Assembly (NCBI RefSeq): GCF_030408395.1
Contig: NZ_CP046980.1
Span: forward strand, 1,364,001 to 1,428,000
Reading direction: 5' to 3'
Source: Corynebacterium aquatimens
GTDB lineage: Bacteria > Actinomycetota > Actinomycetes > Mycobacteriales > Mycobacteriaceae
Length of the DNA stretch: 64,000 nucleotides
The notes beneath the pieces are model-generated. The model was given only the letters and a program-made list of their open reading frames with translations, searched no databases and had not been told where the DNA came from. Below, piece after piece: positions 1 to 7,728 of this stretch (positions within the stretch are counted from its first letter, which is position 1; each line of letters begins with the position of its first letter). Made by a program: the position numbers and the translations under genes.

Positions 1-59
1 CCTGGCGGGGCCTTGGGCGTAGCCGCTTGCTGGGCGCTTGCTGGGCGCTTGCCGGGGTT

Positions 60-434
60 CTACGACGCCGCCGGCGTCGCCTTCAGCATGGCGGCGTTGA
101 CGGCGCTGAGCCACTGCTCAAGTTCACCGGTGTTTTCCCAGTGCTCGTACAGCGCCGAGCCGTCCGGCTGCAACGCTGCGGCAACTCGTTCGCGCACCCA
201 CCACCGGTCATCACCCGTGAACGGGTACGCGACGCGATCTGGGGACAGGCCCTGGGGCACAAAGCCGTTCATGATGGCAGCAACGGCGATAATCGCTTCG
301 AACTGTTCGACCGATAACGCCTTGTCACCGCAATCGAAGCGGAATTGGTCCATGCGGAACGTGCCAGCGGTCAGAGAGTCAATCACCTCTACCGCTGGAT
401 CATTATCAAAAGGCCCTACGTCCCACGTTCCCAT
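60..434 (-). CDS. DUF4259 domain-containing protein
   Basis: A 124-residue protein beginning MGTWDVGPFDND, the hallmark opening of the DUF4259 family (MGTWxxGxFxND). No function is known for the family. It is all-helical in character, with no signal peptide or membrane segment, so it is probably cytoplasmic. A longer frame reaches a TTG at 452, but I chose the ATG at 434. The family starts there, and TACATT (442-447) ends exactly seven bases before it, as at other apparently leaderless genes here. It lies downstream of coaE on the same strand, with a 110-base gap. The last residues (LKATPAAS) run into a GC-rich stretch with a repeated GCTTGCTGGGC unit at 28-50. Confidence 0.8.
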   Translation of the reverse strand: MGTWDVGPFDNDPAVEVIDSLTAGTFRMDQFRFDCGDKALSVEQFEAIIAVAAIMNGFVPQGLSPDRVAYPFTGDDRWWVRERVAAALQPDGSALYEHWENTGELEQWLSAVNAAMLKATPAAS

Positions 435-544
435 GGCGTTGAATGTATCCAACGGAAGTTAAATGTTTCTGACGCGACACTAAACACAACCAGACCTTTA
501 CTTAACGCTTCGGTGTGATCTGGCACGCAAAATGATATTTTCTG

Positions 545-1144
545 TTAACTTTCCGTCCGGATGCGGGCCACCAAGTCGTTCACCTGCGGCTCAAGCGCGT
601 CCACATCACCGTTGTTATCGATGACAACGTCGGCTGCCGCCCGCCGCTGCTCGTCTGTCGCTTGCTGCGCGATGCGGGCGCGCGCATCAGACTCATCAAG
701 CCCACGGGAAGCCACCAGCCGTCGGACACGTTCTTCCACATCCACATCAACGACGACGACTAGGTCCATCTCCTTATCCAGACCCAGCTCCACCAACAAC
801 GGCATGTCGTAGACAACCGCTGCCTGACCCGCGGCGGCGTACTCTGCGAACCTTCGCCGCGATTCCGCCTTAATCGCCGGGTGCGTAATGCCATTCAACT
901 TCGCGGTCGATTCCTTCGTCGAAAAGGCGCGTTGCGCTAAAAGTGCGCGGTTCAACGACCCATCGTCGTCAAGCACATCGCTTCCGAACTCCGCAGCAAC
1001 CTCATCGAGGACCGGCGAACCTGGCTCCATGATCTCCCGTGCTATGAGGTCAGCGTCGACGACGGGGAACCCTTCATGAGCAAGCAGCTTCGCGACGGTC
1101 GATTTTCCACTGCCAATACCACCCGTGAGCCCAATTTTGATCAT
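545..1144 (-). CDS. coaE: Dephospho-CoA kinase
   Basis: Phosphorylates the 3'-hydroxyl of dephospho-CoA with ATP, the last step of CoA synthesis, in the cytosol. The 199-residue product opens MIKIGLTGGIGSGKST; the GGIGSGKS P-loop near residue 8 is the family signature, and the DADLIARE segment follows around residue 32. Length matches the kinase-only form rather than the longer actinobacterial form with a C-terminal UPF0157 domain. The frame is open to 1213, but the upstream part lies in the rpsA terminator. ATG 1144 fits the family, and TACCGT (1152-1157) ends seven bases before it, suggesting leaderless expression. The partner enzyme coaD is at 39094 in this window. Confidence 0.95.
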   Translation of the reverse strand: MIKIGLTGGIGSGKSTVAKLLAHEGFPVVDADLIAREIMEPGSPVLDEVAAEFGSDVLDDDGSLNRALLAQRAFSTKESTAKLNGITHPAIKAESRRRFAEYAAAGQAAVVYDMPLLVELGLDKEMDLVVVVDVDVEERVRRLVASRGLDESDARARIAQQATDEQRRAAADVVIDNNGDVDALEPQVNDLVARIRTES

Positions 1145-1167
1145 GAACGCCACGGTAGCAGCAACAG

Positions 1168-1234
1168 CAAAAGGCCCGCACCCGGCGTTGTCTACGTCAT
1201 AGCGTAAAAACAACGCTCAAAGTGCGGGCCTTTG
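1168..1234 (-). terminator. Rho-independent terminator downstream of rpsA
   Basis: Arms AAAGGCCCGCAC and GTGCGGGCCTTT pair perfectly around a roughly 40-base loop that has its own AGCGT/ACGCT pairing. Flanking A and T runs make it potentially bidirectional. It lies directly after the rpsA stop and before coaE. Confidence 0.8.
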
Positions 1235-1265
1235 TCTAGCCCGTTAGGGCGTGAGCTGTGAAGGC

Positions 1266-2738
1266 TTAGTTGCCAGCGAGCTTCTCGCGCAGAGCTGCGA
1301 GCTGCTCGTCGGAAGCCAGGGAGCCGCCGACCTCTTCCGGAGCCTCGGAAGAAACAGACGGTGCAGCCGCGGAAGACTCAGAGGAGTAGTTCGACGGAGC
1401 CTCATCTGCGTTCTCTGCAGCCTCTGCGGCAGCGGCGCGGTCGCGCTCGATCTGTGCGGTGTGGGCGTTGAAGAGACGCTCTGCCTCTGCGTAGCGTGCT
1501 TCCCACTCCTGGCGAGCCTCGTCGAAGCCCTCCATCCACTCGTTGGTCTCCGGGTCGAAGCCCTCCGGGAAGATGTAGTTGCCCTGCTCATCGTAGGAGT
1601 CAGCCATACCGTAGCGGGACGGATCGAACTCTTCGGTGTAGTCCTCGTCTGCCTGCTTGAGCGACAGGGAGATGCGGCGGCGGTCCAGGTCGATGTCGAT
1701 GACCTTGACCATGACCTCGGAGCCAACCTCGACGACCTGGTCCGGCACCTCAACGTGGCGCTGAGCCAGCTCGGAAATGTGAACGAGACCCTCGATGCCC
1801 TCTTCGACGCGAACGAACGCACCGAACGGAACGAGCTTGGTGACCTTGCCCGGGACGATCTGGCCCACGGCGTGGGTACGGGCGAACACGCGCCACGGAT
1901 CTTCCTGCGTTGCCTTCAGGGACAGCGAAACGCGCTCGCGGTCCAGATCAACGTCGAGAACCTCAACGGTGACCTCATCGCCGACGGTCACAACCTCGCT
2001 CGGGTGATCAATGTGCTTCCAGGACAGCTCGGAAACGTGAACCAGTCCGTCAACGCCGCCGAGGTCAACGAATGCACCGAAGTTGACGATGGAGGACACA
2101 ACACCCTTGCGGACCTGGCCCTTCTCAAGCTGGTGCAGGAAGTCGGAGCGGACCGCGGACTGGGTCTCCTCCAGGTATGCGCGGCGGGACAGAACCACGT
2201 TGTTGCGGTGCTTGTCCAGCTCGATGATCTTTGCCTCGAGCTCCTGGCCAATGTAGGGGTCCAGGTCACGCACGCGACGCATTTCCACCAGCGATGCCGG
2301 CAGGAAGCCGCGCAGGCCGATGTCCAAGATCAGGCCGCCCTTGACGACCTCGATGACCGTACCGGTAACCGGCTGGTCGTTGGCCTGCAGCTCCTCGATG
2401 GTGCCCCACGCACGCTCGTACTGCGCACGCTTCTTGGACAGCAGGAGGCGGCCTTCCTTGTCCTCCTTGGTCAGGACAAGCGCGTCAATCTCATCGCCGA
2501 TCTCAACGACCTCATCCGGGTCGACGTCGTGCTTGATGGACAGCTCGCGGGTAGGGATGACGCCTTCGGTCTTGTACCCGATATCGAGGAGAACCTCGTC
2601 GTGGTCGACCTTGACGACAGTGCCGGAGACGATATCGCCATCGTTGAAGTACTTGATGGTTGCGTCAATCGCGGCAAGAAAATCCTCAGCGCTGCCGATG
2701 TCGTTGATGGCAACCTGGGGGGTAGTAGAAGTGGGCAT
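1266..2738 (-). CDS. rpsA: 30S ribosomal protein S1
   Basis: Ribosomal protein S1, which binds mRNA on the small subunit. The 490-residue product has four S1 (OB-fold) repeats: about residues 35-105, 120-190, 205-275 and 290-360. Their conserved cores are visible, for example GDIVSGTVVKVDHDEVLLDIG, then VVSSIVNFGAFVDLGG and VTKLVPFGAFVRVEEG. The tail is acidic and alanine-rich. The frame runs upstream to 2915 through low-complexity sequence, but MPTSTTPQVAIND at 2738 is the actinobacterial start. Four rather than six S1 repeats is normal for actinobacteria. A strong hairpin follows the stop. A full-length open frame on the opposite strand is a codon-bias shadow. Confidence 0.97.
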   Translation of the reverse strand: MPTSTTPQVAINDIGSAEDFLAAIDATIKYFNDGDIVSGTVVKVDHDEVLLDIGYKTEGVIPTRELSIKHDVDPDEVVEIGDEIDALVLTKEDKEGRLLLSKKRAQYERAWGTIEELQANDQPVTGTVIEVVKGGLILDIGLRGFLPASLVEMRRVRDLDPYIGQELEAKIIELDKHRNNVVLSRRAYLEETQSAVRSDFLHQLEKGQVRKGVVSSIVNFGAFVDLGGVDGLVHVSELSWKHIDHPSEVVTVGDEVTVEVLDVDLDRERVSLSLKATQEDPWRVFARTHAVGQIVPGKVTKLVPFGAFVRVEEGIEGLVHISELAQRHVEVPDQVVEVGSEVMVKVIDIDLDRRRISLSLKQADEDYTEEFDPSRYGMADSYDEQGNYIFPEGFDPETNEWMEGFDEARQEWEARYAEAERLFNAHTAQIERDRAAAAEAAENADEAPSNYSSESSAAAPSVSSEAPEEVGGSLASDEQLAALREKLAGN

Positions 2739-3212
2739 TAGTAAATGGGCTCCGAATGAACAATGAGGAGATAGCAAAGTGAACAGGAGCGTCTCTCTCA
2801 AGCGGGCCACACCCCGGGGATCTTCCCTAGGCCAGCACCCAAGCCAAACCCGGTCCGACTCAAGCCAAACCCAAGCCAGCTCACGCCAGACCCGGACAAA
2901 CCCAAGCCGGCCCAAACCAAACCTAAGCCAGCTCTAGCCAGCCCCGAAAACACGAGGTCAAGCCCCAAGTCTGCCTGGATCAAAGTCCGTTGATCGATTA
3001 CCACCACTCGCGGCAACCATGTTCTTGATGCTTTTTACTCGATCTCATCGCAGTATCTCCGTACCCCTCCTCAAAACGGCACAGCTATACGCGCGACAGC
3101 GAGACGCGGTGTCTAAAGTACTCCCAACGACCAGCGAACGCAAACTAAACACGCAGGTTGCACCATCAAGAATCCTACTCCGCGCCCCTTCCCGGCCTAC
3201 GCCCTCTCACAT
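2739..3212. repeat. rpsA upstream region with degenerate AAGCCnnACCC repeats
   Basis: No gene is supported here. Positions 2820-2945 hold about ten degenerate copies of an 11-14 base unit of the AAGCCAAACCC type, giving spurious Leu/Gly-rich frames on the minus strand. The rest, 2946-3212, should contain the rpsA promoter and leader; I could not fix the promoter. Confidence 0.4.
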
Positions 3213-3302
3213 CCTGACGATGGTGACACCCCAACGGCACTGACCCAGACGCGACCTGGGGAAACGCCGCCGCGGGAGCGGCGAGGTGTCAACATCGTCA
3301 GG
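3213..3302. repeat. Palindromic intergenic repeat, copy 1
   Basis: A 90-bp element with terminal inverted repeats CCTGACGATGGTGACACC and GGTGTCAACATCGTCAGG, and an internal CCGCCGCGGGAGCGG segment. Copies 2 and 3 follow within 300 bp, and relatives lie at 56475 and 56597. Confidence 0.7.
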
Positions 3303-3350
3303 AATCCCGCCGACGGGCTCATTCTGCGAACGCGACGCCGAAGTCTTGGG

Positions 3351-3388
3351 GGCCAAAGGTCCGGGACTGAGGGCCAAAGGTCCGGGAC
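3351..3388. repeat. Two direct copies of a 17-bp unit
   Basis: GGCCAAAGGTCCGGGAC occurs at 3351-3367 and 3372-3388, a 21-bp period, between palindromic copies 1 and 2. No function is apparent. Confidence 0.7.
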
Positions 3389-3399
3389 AAAAGGCGTTA

Positions 3400-3488
3400 C
3401 CTGACGATGGTGACACCCCTACGACATTTTTCAAGACGCACCTGGGGAAATGCCGCCGCGGGAACGGTTGGGTGTCAGCATCGTCAGG
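3400..3488. repeat. Palindromic intergenic repeat, copy 2
   Basis: An 89-bp copy of the element at 3213. It has the same terminal arms (right arm with GTGTCAGCATCGTCAGG) and the internal GGGGAAATGCCGCCGCGGGA segment. Confidence 0.7.
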
Positions 3489-3501
3489 AATCACGCCGGC
3501 G

Positions 3502-3590
3502 CTGACGATGGTGACACTCCAACGGCATTGACCGAGACGCGACTTGGGGAAATGCCGCCGCGGGACCGGCTCGGTGTCAACATCGTCAGG
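3502..3590. repeat. Palindromic intergenic repeat, copy 3
   Basis: An 89-bp copy of the element at 3213, with arms CTGACGATGGTGACAC and GTGTCAACATCGTCAG and the internal GGGGAAATGCCGCCGCGGGA segment. It ends 47 bp from the polA stop. Confidence 0.7.
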
Positions 3591-3636
3591 AATCACGCCG
3601 GCGGGCTCGAATGAGGTTGCGCTGACGCTGGTAACT

Positions 3637-6366
3637 CTAGTGGGCGGCGTCGTCCCAGTTGCGGCCGGTTCCAGCGGAGACTTCTAAGGGGACCCGCAGG
3701 CTGATGGCCTGGTCCATTTCGCGTTCGACGATTTCGCGGACGGTATCGAGCTCGCCGGGGGCTACTTCCACCACGAGTTCGTCGTGGACCTGAAGCAAAA
3801 CGCGGGATTGGAGTGCCCGCTCGGCGGGAGCGGATCGAAGAGCTTCCTCGACGCGGATCATTGCCACCTTGATGATGTCGGCGGCGCTGCCCTGGATGGG
3901 AGCGTTGAGGGCAGCGCGCTCAGCGTTTTCGCGGGCGACCTTGTTGTCAGAGGTCAGTTCTGGCAGGTAGCGGCGGCGGCCGAAGACGGTGGAAGTGTAG
4001 CCATCGCGGCGAGCTTGCTCGACTACTTCATCGAGGTATCGCTTCACACCGCCGAAGCGCTGGAAGTAGCTTTCCATGATCACCTTCGCTTCGCCCGGCG
4101 GGATGGACAGCTGGTTGGACAGGCCAAACGCGGACAAGCCGTAGACCAGTCCGTAGGACATGGCTTTCACGCGGCGTCGCAGCTCAGGAGTCACGGCATC
4201 AATCGGGACATCAAAGACGCGGGAGCCCACGAAGTTGTGCAAATCCTCGCCTTCGCGGTAGGCCTCAATCAACCCGGCGTCCTCACTCAAGTGCGCCATG
4301 ACGCGCATTTCAATCTGCGAATAGTCGGCGGTCAGCAGGCATTCGTAGCCAGAACCCACCACGAACGCGGAGCGGATCTTCCGCCCAGCCTCAGTACGCA
4401 CGGGGATGTTCTGCAGGTTCGGCTCGGTGGAACTCAACCGCCCAGTCGATGCCACGGTCTGGTTAAACGTCGTGTGAATCCGACCGTCAGATTGCACTGT
4501 TTTAATCAGTCCCTCAAGCGTGGACTTCATCTTCTGATACTCGCGGTGCGCCAGCAGCTCATCGAGGAACGGGTGCGGGTTCTTCGCAGCTAGCGCTTCG
4601 ATTTCCTTCGCAGCTGTGGAGTAACCCGTCTTGGTCTTCTTCGTCTTAGGCAGCTCCAGCTTGTCAAAAAGCACCGTTGATAATTGCTTTGGGGAGGACA
4701 GGTTCAGCGAAGGTTCGTCGACAAGCGATCGTGCCCTTTCCTCCGCCTGCGTGACCTTGTCCACGAAGTCCCGCAGTTGTTCCTCCAGCACATCGATGTC
4801 CACACCGATACCCGCGTGCTCCATTCCTGCGAGGATTTCCACCAGCGGAAGCTCCAGATCCGCGTAGAGCTCATAGGAATCAATCGCGCGCAACTCGCCC
4901 GCCAACGCCGCTGACAACTCCAAAATCGCGGCCGCTGAATCCGCCAGGGAGGTGTCCCCCAGCAAACTCATCTGCTCGCCCGCCGACGCCAGCTGCTTAT
5001 GCAGGTGCCGCTGGTACACATCGGCCAGCTCATAGGTCCGCTGGCCGGGCCGCAAAAGGTACGCGGCAATCATCGTGTCGTGCGCAATGCCGCGCAGCGT
5101 CAACCCGCGCCCTTGCAGCATGTGCCACGTAGCCTTCGCCCCATGGAGGTACTTCGGAGAATCCGATTCAATCCACCGCACAAGCGCGGCGTCCTCCCGC
5201 GGGCTCAAGTTCGCAAGCTCAACGCTCACGCCGTGCCATTGCTTATCGACGATCGCAAGCGCCGACGCATCCCCCCTAAACGGCGCACCGGTGCCAAGCA
5301 CATACAGGGCCAAACCTTGCCCCTCCCTGGCTTCTAACCACTCGTGCAGCGGGGCGTCATCGACGACGAGCTCGCGTTCATCCTCCCCGCCTTCTGTTGA
5401 AGCACCGTCGCCCATCGTTCCGGTGGTGGGGACGGCGGCGAGCACACGCTCGCGGAGGTTGACCCCAAATTCCAGATCGTCGAATGCCTGTGCAACCTCG
5501 CTGACATCGGCGGCCTTCAATTCCAAGTCGTTGATCCCGACCGGCAAGTCCACGTCAGTGACCATCTGAGTGAGCTCGCGGTTGAGCCGAACCTGGTCCA
5601 CGCGCTCACGCAGGGCGTCACCGGTCTTTCCCTTAATCTCGTCCGCGCGGGATAGCAGGGTTTCAAGGTCGCCGTACTCCACGATCCACTTAGCCGCAGT
5701 CTTCTCCCCCACGCCCGGAATCTTGGGCAAGTTATCCGATGGGTCCCCACGCAGGGCCGCAAAATCCGGGTACTGAGCAGGGCTCATGCCGTACTTCGCC
5801 TGGACCTCCTCCGGCGTAAACCGGGTCAGCGTGGACACACCGCGCGTGGGATAAAGCACCGTAGTGTTCTCATCCACAAGCTGGATGTAGTCCCGGTCCC
5901 CGGTGACGATCACGACCTCCCACGGTGCGGCGTCATTCGACGCCGCACCGACACCATCTGACGCCGCACCGACATCACCCGACGCCGCACCGGCCTTAGC
6001 CTCTGCAACGAGGGTCGCCAGCACATCATCGGCCTCGTAGTTCTCTTTGCTCAAGGTGGTCACGCCCAAATCCCCCAGGACGTCCTGGATGATGGGCACC
6101 TGGCCTTTGAACGCTTCCGGGGCCGCCTCGCGCTGCGCCTTGTACTCCGGGAACATGTCCGTGCGGAACGTCTTGCGTCCCACGTCAAACGCCACGGCCA
6201 GGTGCGTCGGCTGCTCCTCGGCCACGACGTTGGCAAACATCGAAAGGAACCCATACACCGCGTTGGTGTGCTGGCCCCCGGAGGTTGAGAAATTCTCCGC
6301 CGGCAACGCGTAGAAGGCCCGGAATGCCATCGAGTGGCCGTCGATAAGCAACAAGCGTTTGGTCAT
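3637..6366 (-). CDS. polA: DNA polymerase I
   Basis: Repair and Okazaki-fragment polymerase, 909 residues. Order: 5' nuclease domain (MTKRLLLIDGHSMAFRAFYA onward, to about 310), a 3'-5' exonuclease-like domain (about 320-510) and polymerase domain A (about 530-909) with DYSQIEMR, YGLVYGLSAFGLSNQL and HDELVVE. The exonuclease-like domain lacks the acidic DxE metal ligands (LALYVLGTG in their place), so proofreading is probably absent, as in mycobacterial Pol I. The nuclease domain carries an inserted GAAS-rich repeat tract (coding DNA about 5925-6000). The start is 4 bases after the eamA stop. TAGACT (6373-6378) ends six bases before the ATG, so polA may have its own leaderless promoter overlapping the end of eamA. 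Confidence 0.97.
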   Translation of the reverse strand: MTKRLLLIDGHSMAFRAFYALPAENFSTSGGQHTNAVYGFLSMFANVVAEEQPTHLAVAFDVGRKTFRTDMFPEYKAQREAAPEAFKGQVPIIQDVLGDLGVTTLSKENYEADDVLATLVAEAKAGAASGDVGAASDGVGAASNDAAPWEVVIVTGDRDYIQLVDENTTVLYPTRGVSTLTRFTPEEVQAKYGMSPAQYPDFAALRGDPSDNLPKIPGVGEKTAAKWIVEYGDLETLLSRADEIKGKTGDALRERVDQVRLNRELTQMVTDVDLPVGINDLELKAADVSEVAQAFDDLEFGVNLRERVLAAVPTTGTMGDGASTEGGEDERELVVDDAPLHEWLEAREGQGLALYVLGTGAPFRGDASALAIVDKQWHGVSVELANLSPREDAALVRWIESDSPKYLHGAKATWHMLQGRGLTLRGIAHDTMIAAYLLRPGQRTYELADVYQRHLHKQLASAGEQMSLLGDTSLADSAAAILELSAALAGELRAIDSYELYADLELPLVEILAGMEHAGIGVDIDVLEEQLRDFVDKVTQAEERARSLVDEPSLNLSSPKQLSTVLFDKLELPKTKKTKTGYSTAAKEIEALAAKNPHPFLDELLAHREYQKMKSTLEGLIKTVQSDGRIHTTFNQTVASTGRLSSTEPNLQNIPVRTEAGRKIRSAFVVGSGYECLLTADYSQIEMRVMAHLSEDAGLIEAYREGEDLHNFVGSRVFDVPIDAVTPELRRRVKAMSYGLVYGLSAFGLSNQLSIPPGEAKVIMESYFQRFGGVKRYLDEVVEQARRDGYTSTVFGRRRYLPELTSDNKVARENAERAALNAPIQGSAADIIKVAMIRVEEALRSAPAERALQSRVLLQVHDELVVEVAPGELDTVREIVEREMDQAISLRVPLEVSAGTGRNWDDAAH

Positions 6367-6370
6367 GCCG

Positions 6371-7252
6371 CTAGTCTATCGGTGGCTCGGACACATCCTC
6401 AGATTCCGCTGACCAGACCAGCAACGCACCCGCGGACGCCACCACAACGATGCCCGCAACCGCCGCGGCCGTGAGATCCTGGCCGAGCGCGAGTTTGCCA
6501 ATGATCGCGCTCATCGCCGGGTCAATCGCAAAAAGCGTGCCGACGACGCGTGCCGACGTCATCTTCGCCGCCAACGTGTCCGCGCCAAACGTGATCACGA
6601 CTCCCAGCACAGCGGACGCAGCAAGCAACACCGCCGCGCGCACGTCCAGGCCCCCGCTGACCACGACCGGCGCACTCCACGGACTAGTGAACACCGCTGC
6701 CACTGCGATAGACAGCGCCAAACCATCCGCCCCGGAGTTGCCCACGAGCGGCGCGAACAGCGTGTACACCCCGAACGCGACCGCCGCGCACACGGCGAAG
6801 GCATACCCCGCGGCGTCAAAGAAACCAGCCGGCCCCGCGGACAACAGCGCCACCCCGGCGAGCGCCAACAGCGCGCACGCAGCCTCACGCCACCGCCGCG
6901 ACTGCACCAACGCCACCGCGCACGGACCCAGAAATTCAATCGTACTGGCGATGCCCAAAGGAATCCTCTCAATAGCGTGGTAGAGCGCCCCATTCATTAC
7001 CGCCATCGCCGCGCCGTAGACAACAATGCCCAGCCACTCCCCCCGCGACCTGCCGCGCACGCGCGGGCGGACCAGGACCAACAAGATGAGCGCGGCGAAC
7101 ATCATGCGCATTGCACTGACCGGCTGTGAACCGTACGTAGCAAACAGCGTTGACGCGATCGCATTCGACGTGTGCAGCGCAACCGACCCGACGAGCACCA
7201 ACAGCGCCGCGCGCGCCACCGCGCTCTGGGATTCCTCAGACCTAGTGATCAC
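6371..7252 (-). CDS. EamA/DMT-family transporter
   Basis: A 293-residue inner-membrane protein of the drug/metabolite transporter superfamily (EamA), probably an amino-acid or metabolite exporter of the RhtA type. About ten hydrophobic segments are visible, arranged as two five-helix halves. The first half ends near SRRWREAACALLALAGVALLSAG, the usual EamA pattern; substrate cannot be told. It starts at GTG 7252, with TACCGT (7260-7265) seven bases upstream, the same spacing as other leaderless candidates. It sits 4 bases upstream of polA on the same strand, probably by chance rather than shared function. Confidence 0.85.
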   Translation of the reverse strand: MITRSEESQSAVARAALLVLVGSVALHTSNAIASTLFATYGSQPVSAMRMMFAALILLVLVRPRVRGRSRGEWLGIVVYGAAMAVMNGALYHAIERIPLGIASTIEFLGPCAVALVQSRRWREAACALLALAGVALLSAGPAGFFDAAGYAFAVCAAVAFGVYTLFAPLVGNSGADGLALSIAVAAVFTSPWSAPVVVSGGLDVRAAVLLAASAVLGVVITFGADTLAAKMTSARVVGTLFAIDPAMSAIIGKLALGQDLTAAAVAGIVVVASAGALLVWSAESEDVSEPPID

Positions 7253-7728
7253 CGCATAGACGGTAGCGCGATCCGGAGATTCAGCAGAATCCTCAAAACA
7301 GCCCCCTCAGCACATTCGCGTGGTTACAGGGTCGCACGAGGGGCCGGGCTCGGCTGGGCTGGGCCGGGCAGGGCCGGGCTGGGCCGGTCACGAAAACCGC
7401 GATTCGCGAAATTCGTCTTTGTTGATGTCACACCATAATGTTGCAACCCCGTGAACTGGGCTTATATCGCGATCCAACTAAAGTTGGTGCAAAATTTCGC
7501 GAATCGCCTCCGCGCGACGCCTCCGCGCGGAGCTTCCGGGCCTCGCGTTCGCGCATCGACTGCGCGCCCCACTCCGGCGTCGCGTTTGAGCCCCGCGTTC
7601 GGGGCTCCTTGGCGGATGGCTTGAACCAACCCCGCGCTCAGCGGGCAGGAACCTGTGACTGGATGTAGTGTAAGCCGGGAAAACGTATCGCTCGGGATTG
7701 ATTGATCCTGAAATGAGAGGAGATCGGC
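7253..7728. other. Divergent intergenic region with a 15-bp inverted repeat
   Basis: This 476-bp gap between eamA and the sialidase holds no convincing gene. A G/C tract of GGGCTGGGCC units lies at 7345-7386. GCGATTCGCGAAATT (7399-7413) and its exact reverse complement (7493-7507) bracket 79 bp of more AT-rich sequence. The sialidase ribosome site AGAGGAG lies at 7715-7721. Confidence 0.5.

Noticed and set aside
1251..2741. A 496-residue open frame antisense to rpsA over its whole length.
   Set aside because: Long antisense frames are expected opposite GC-rich genes with strong codon bias. The protein shows no family pattern, while S1 does.
2798..3016. A Leu/Gly-rich 72-residue frame upstream of rpsA.
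   Set aside because: Low-complexity translation of the degenerate AAGCCAAACCC repeats.
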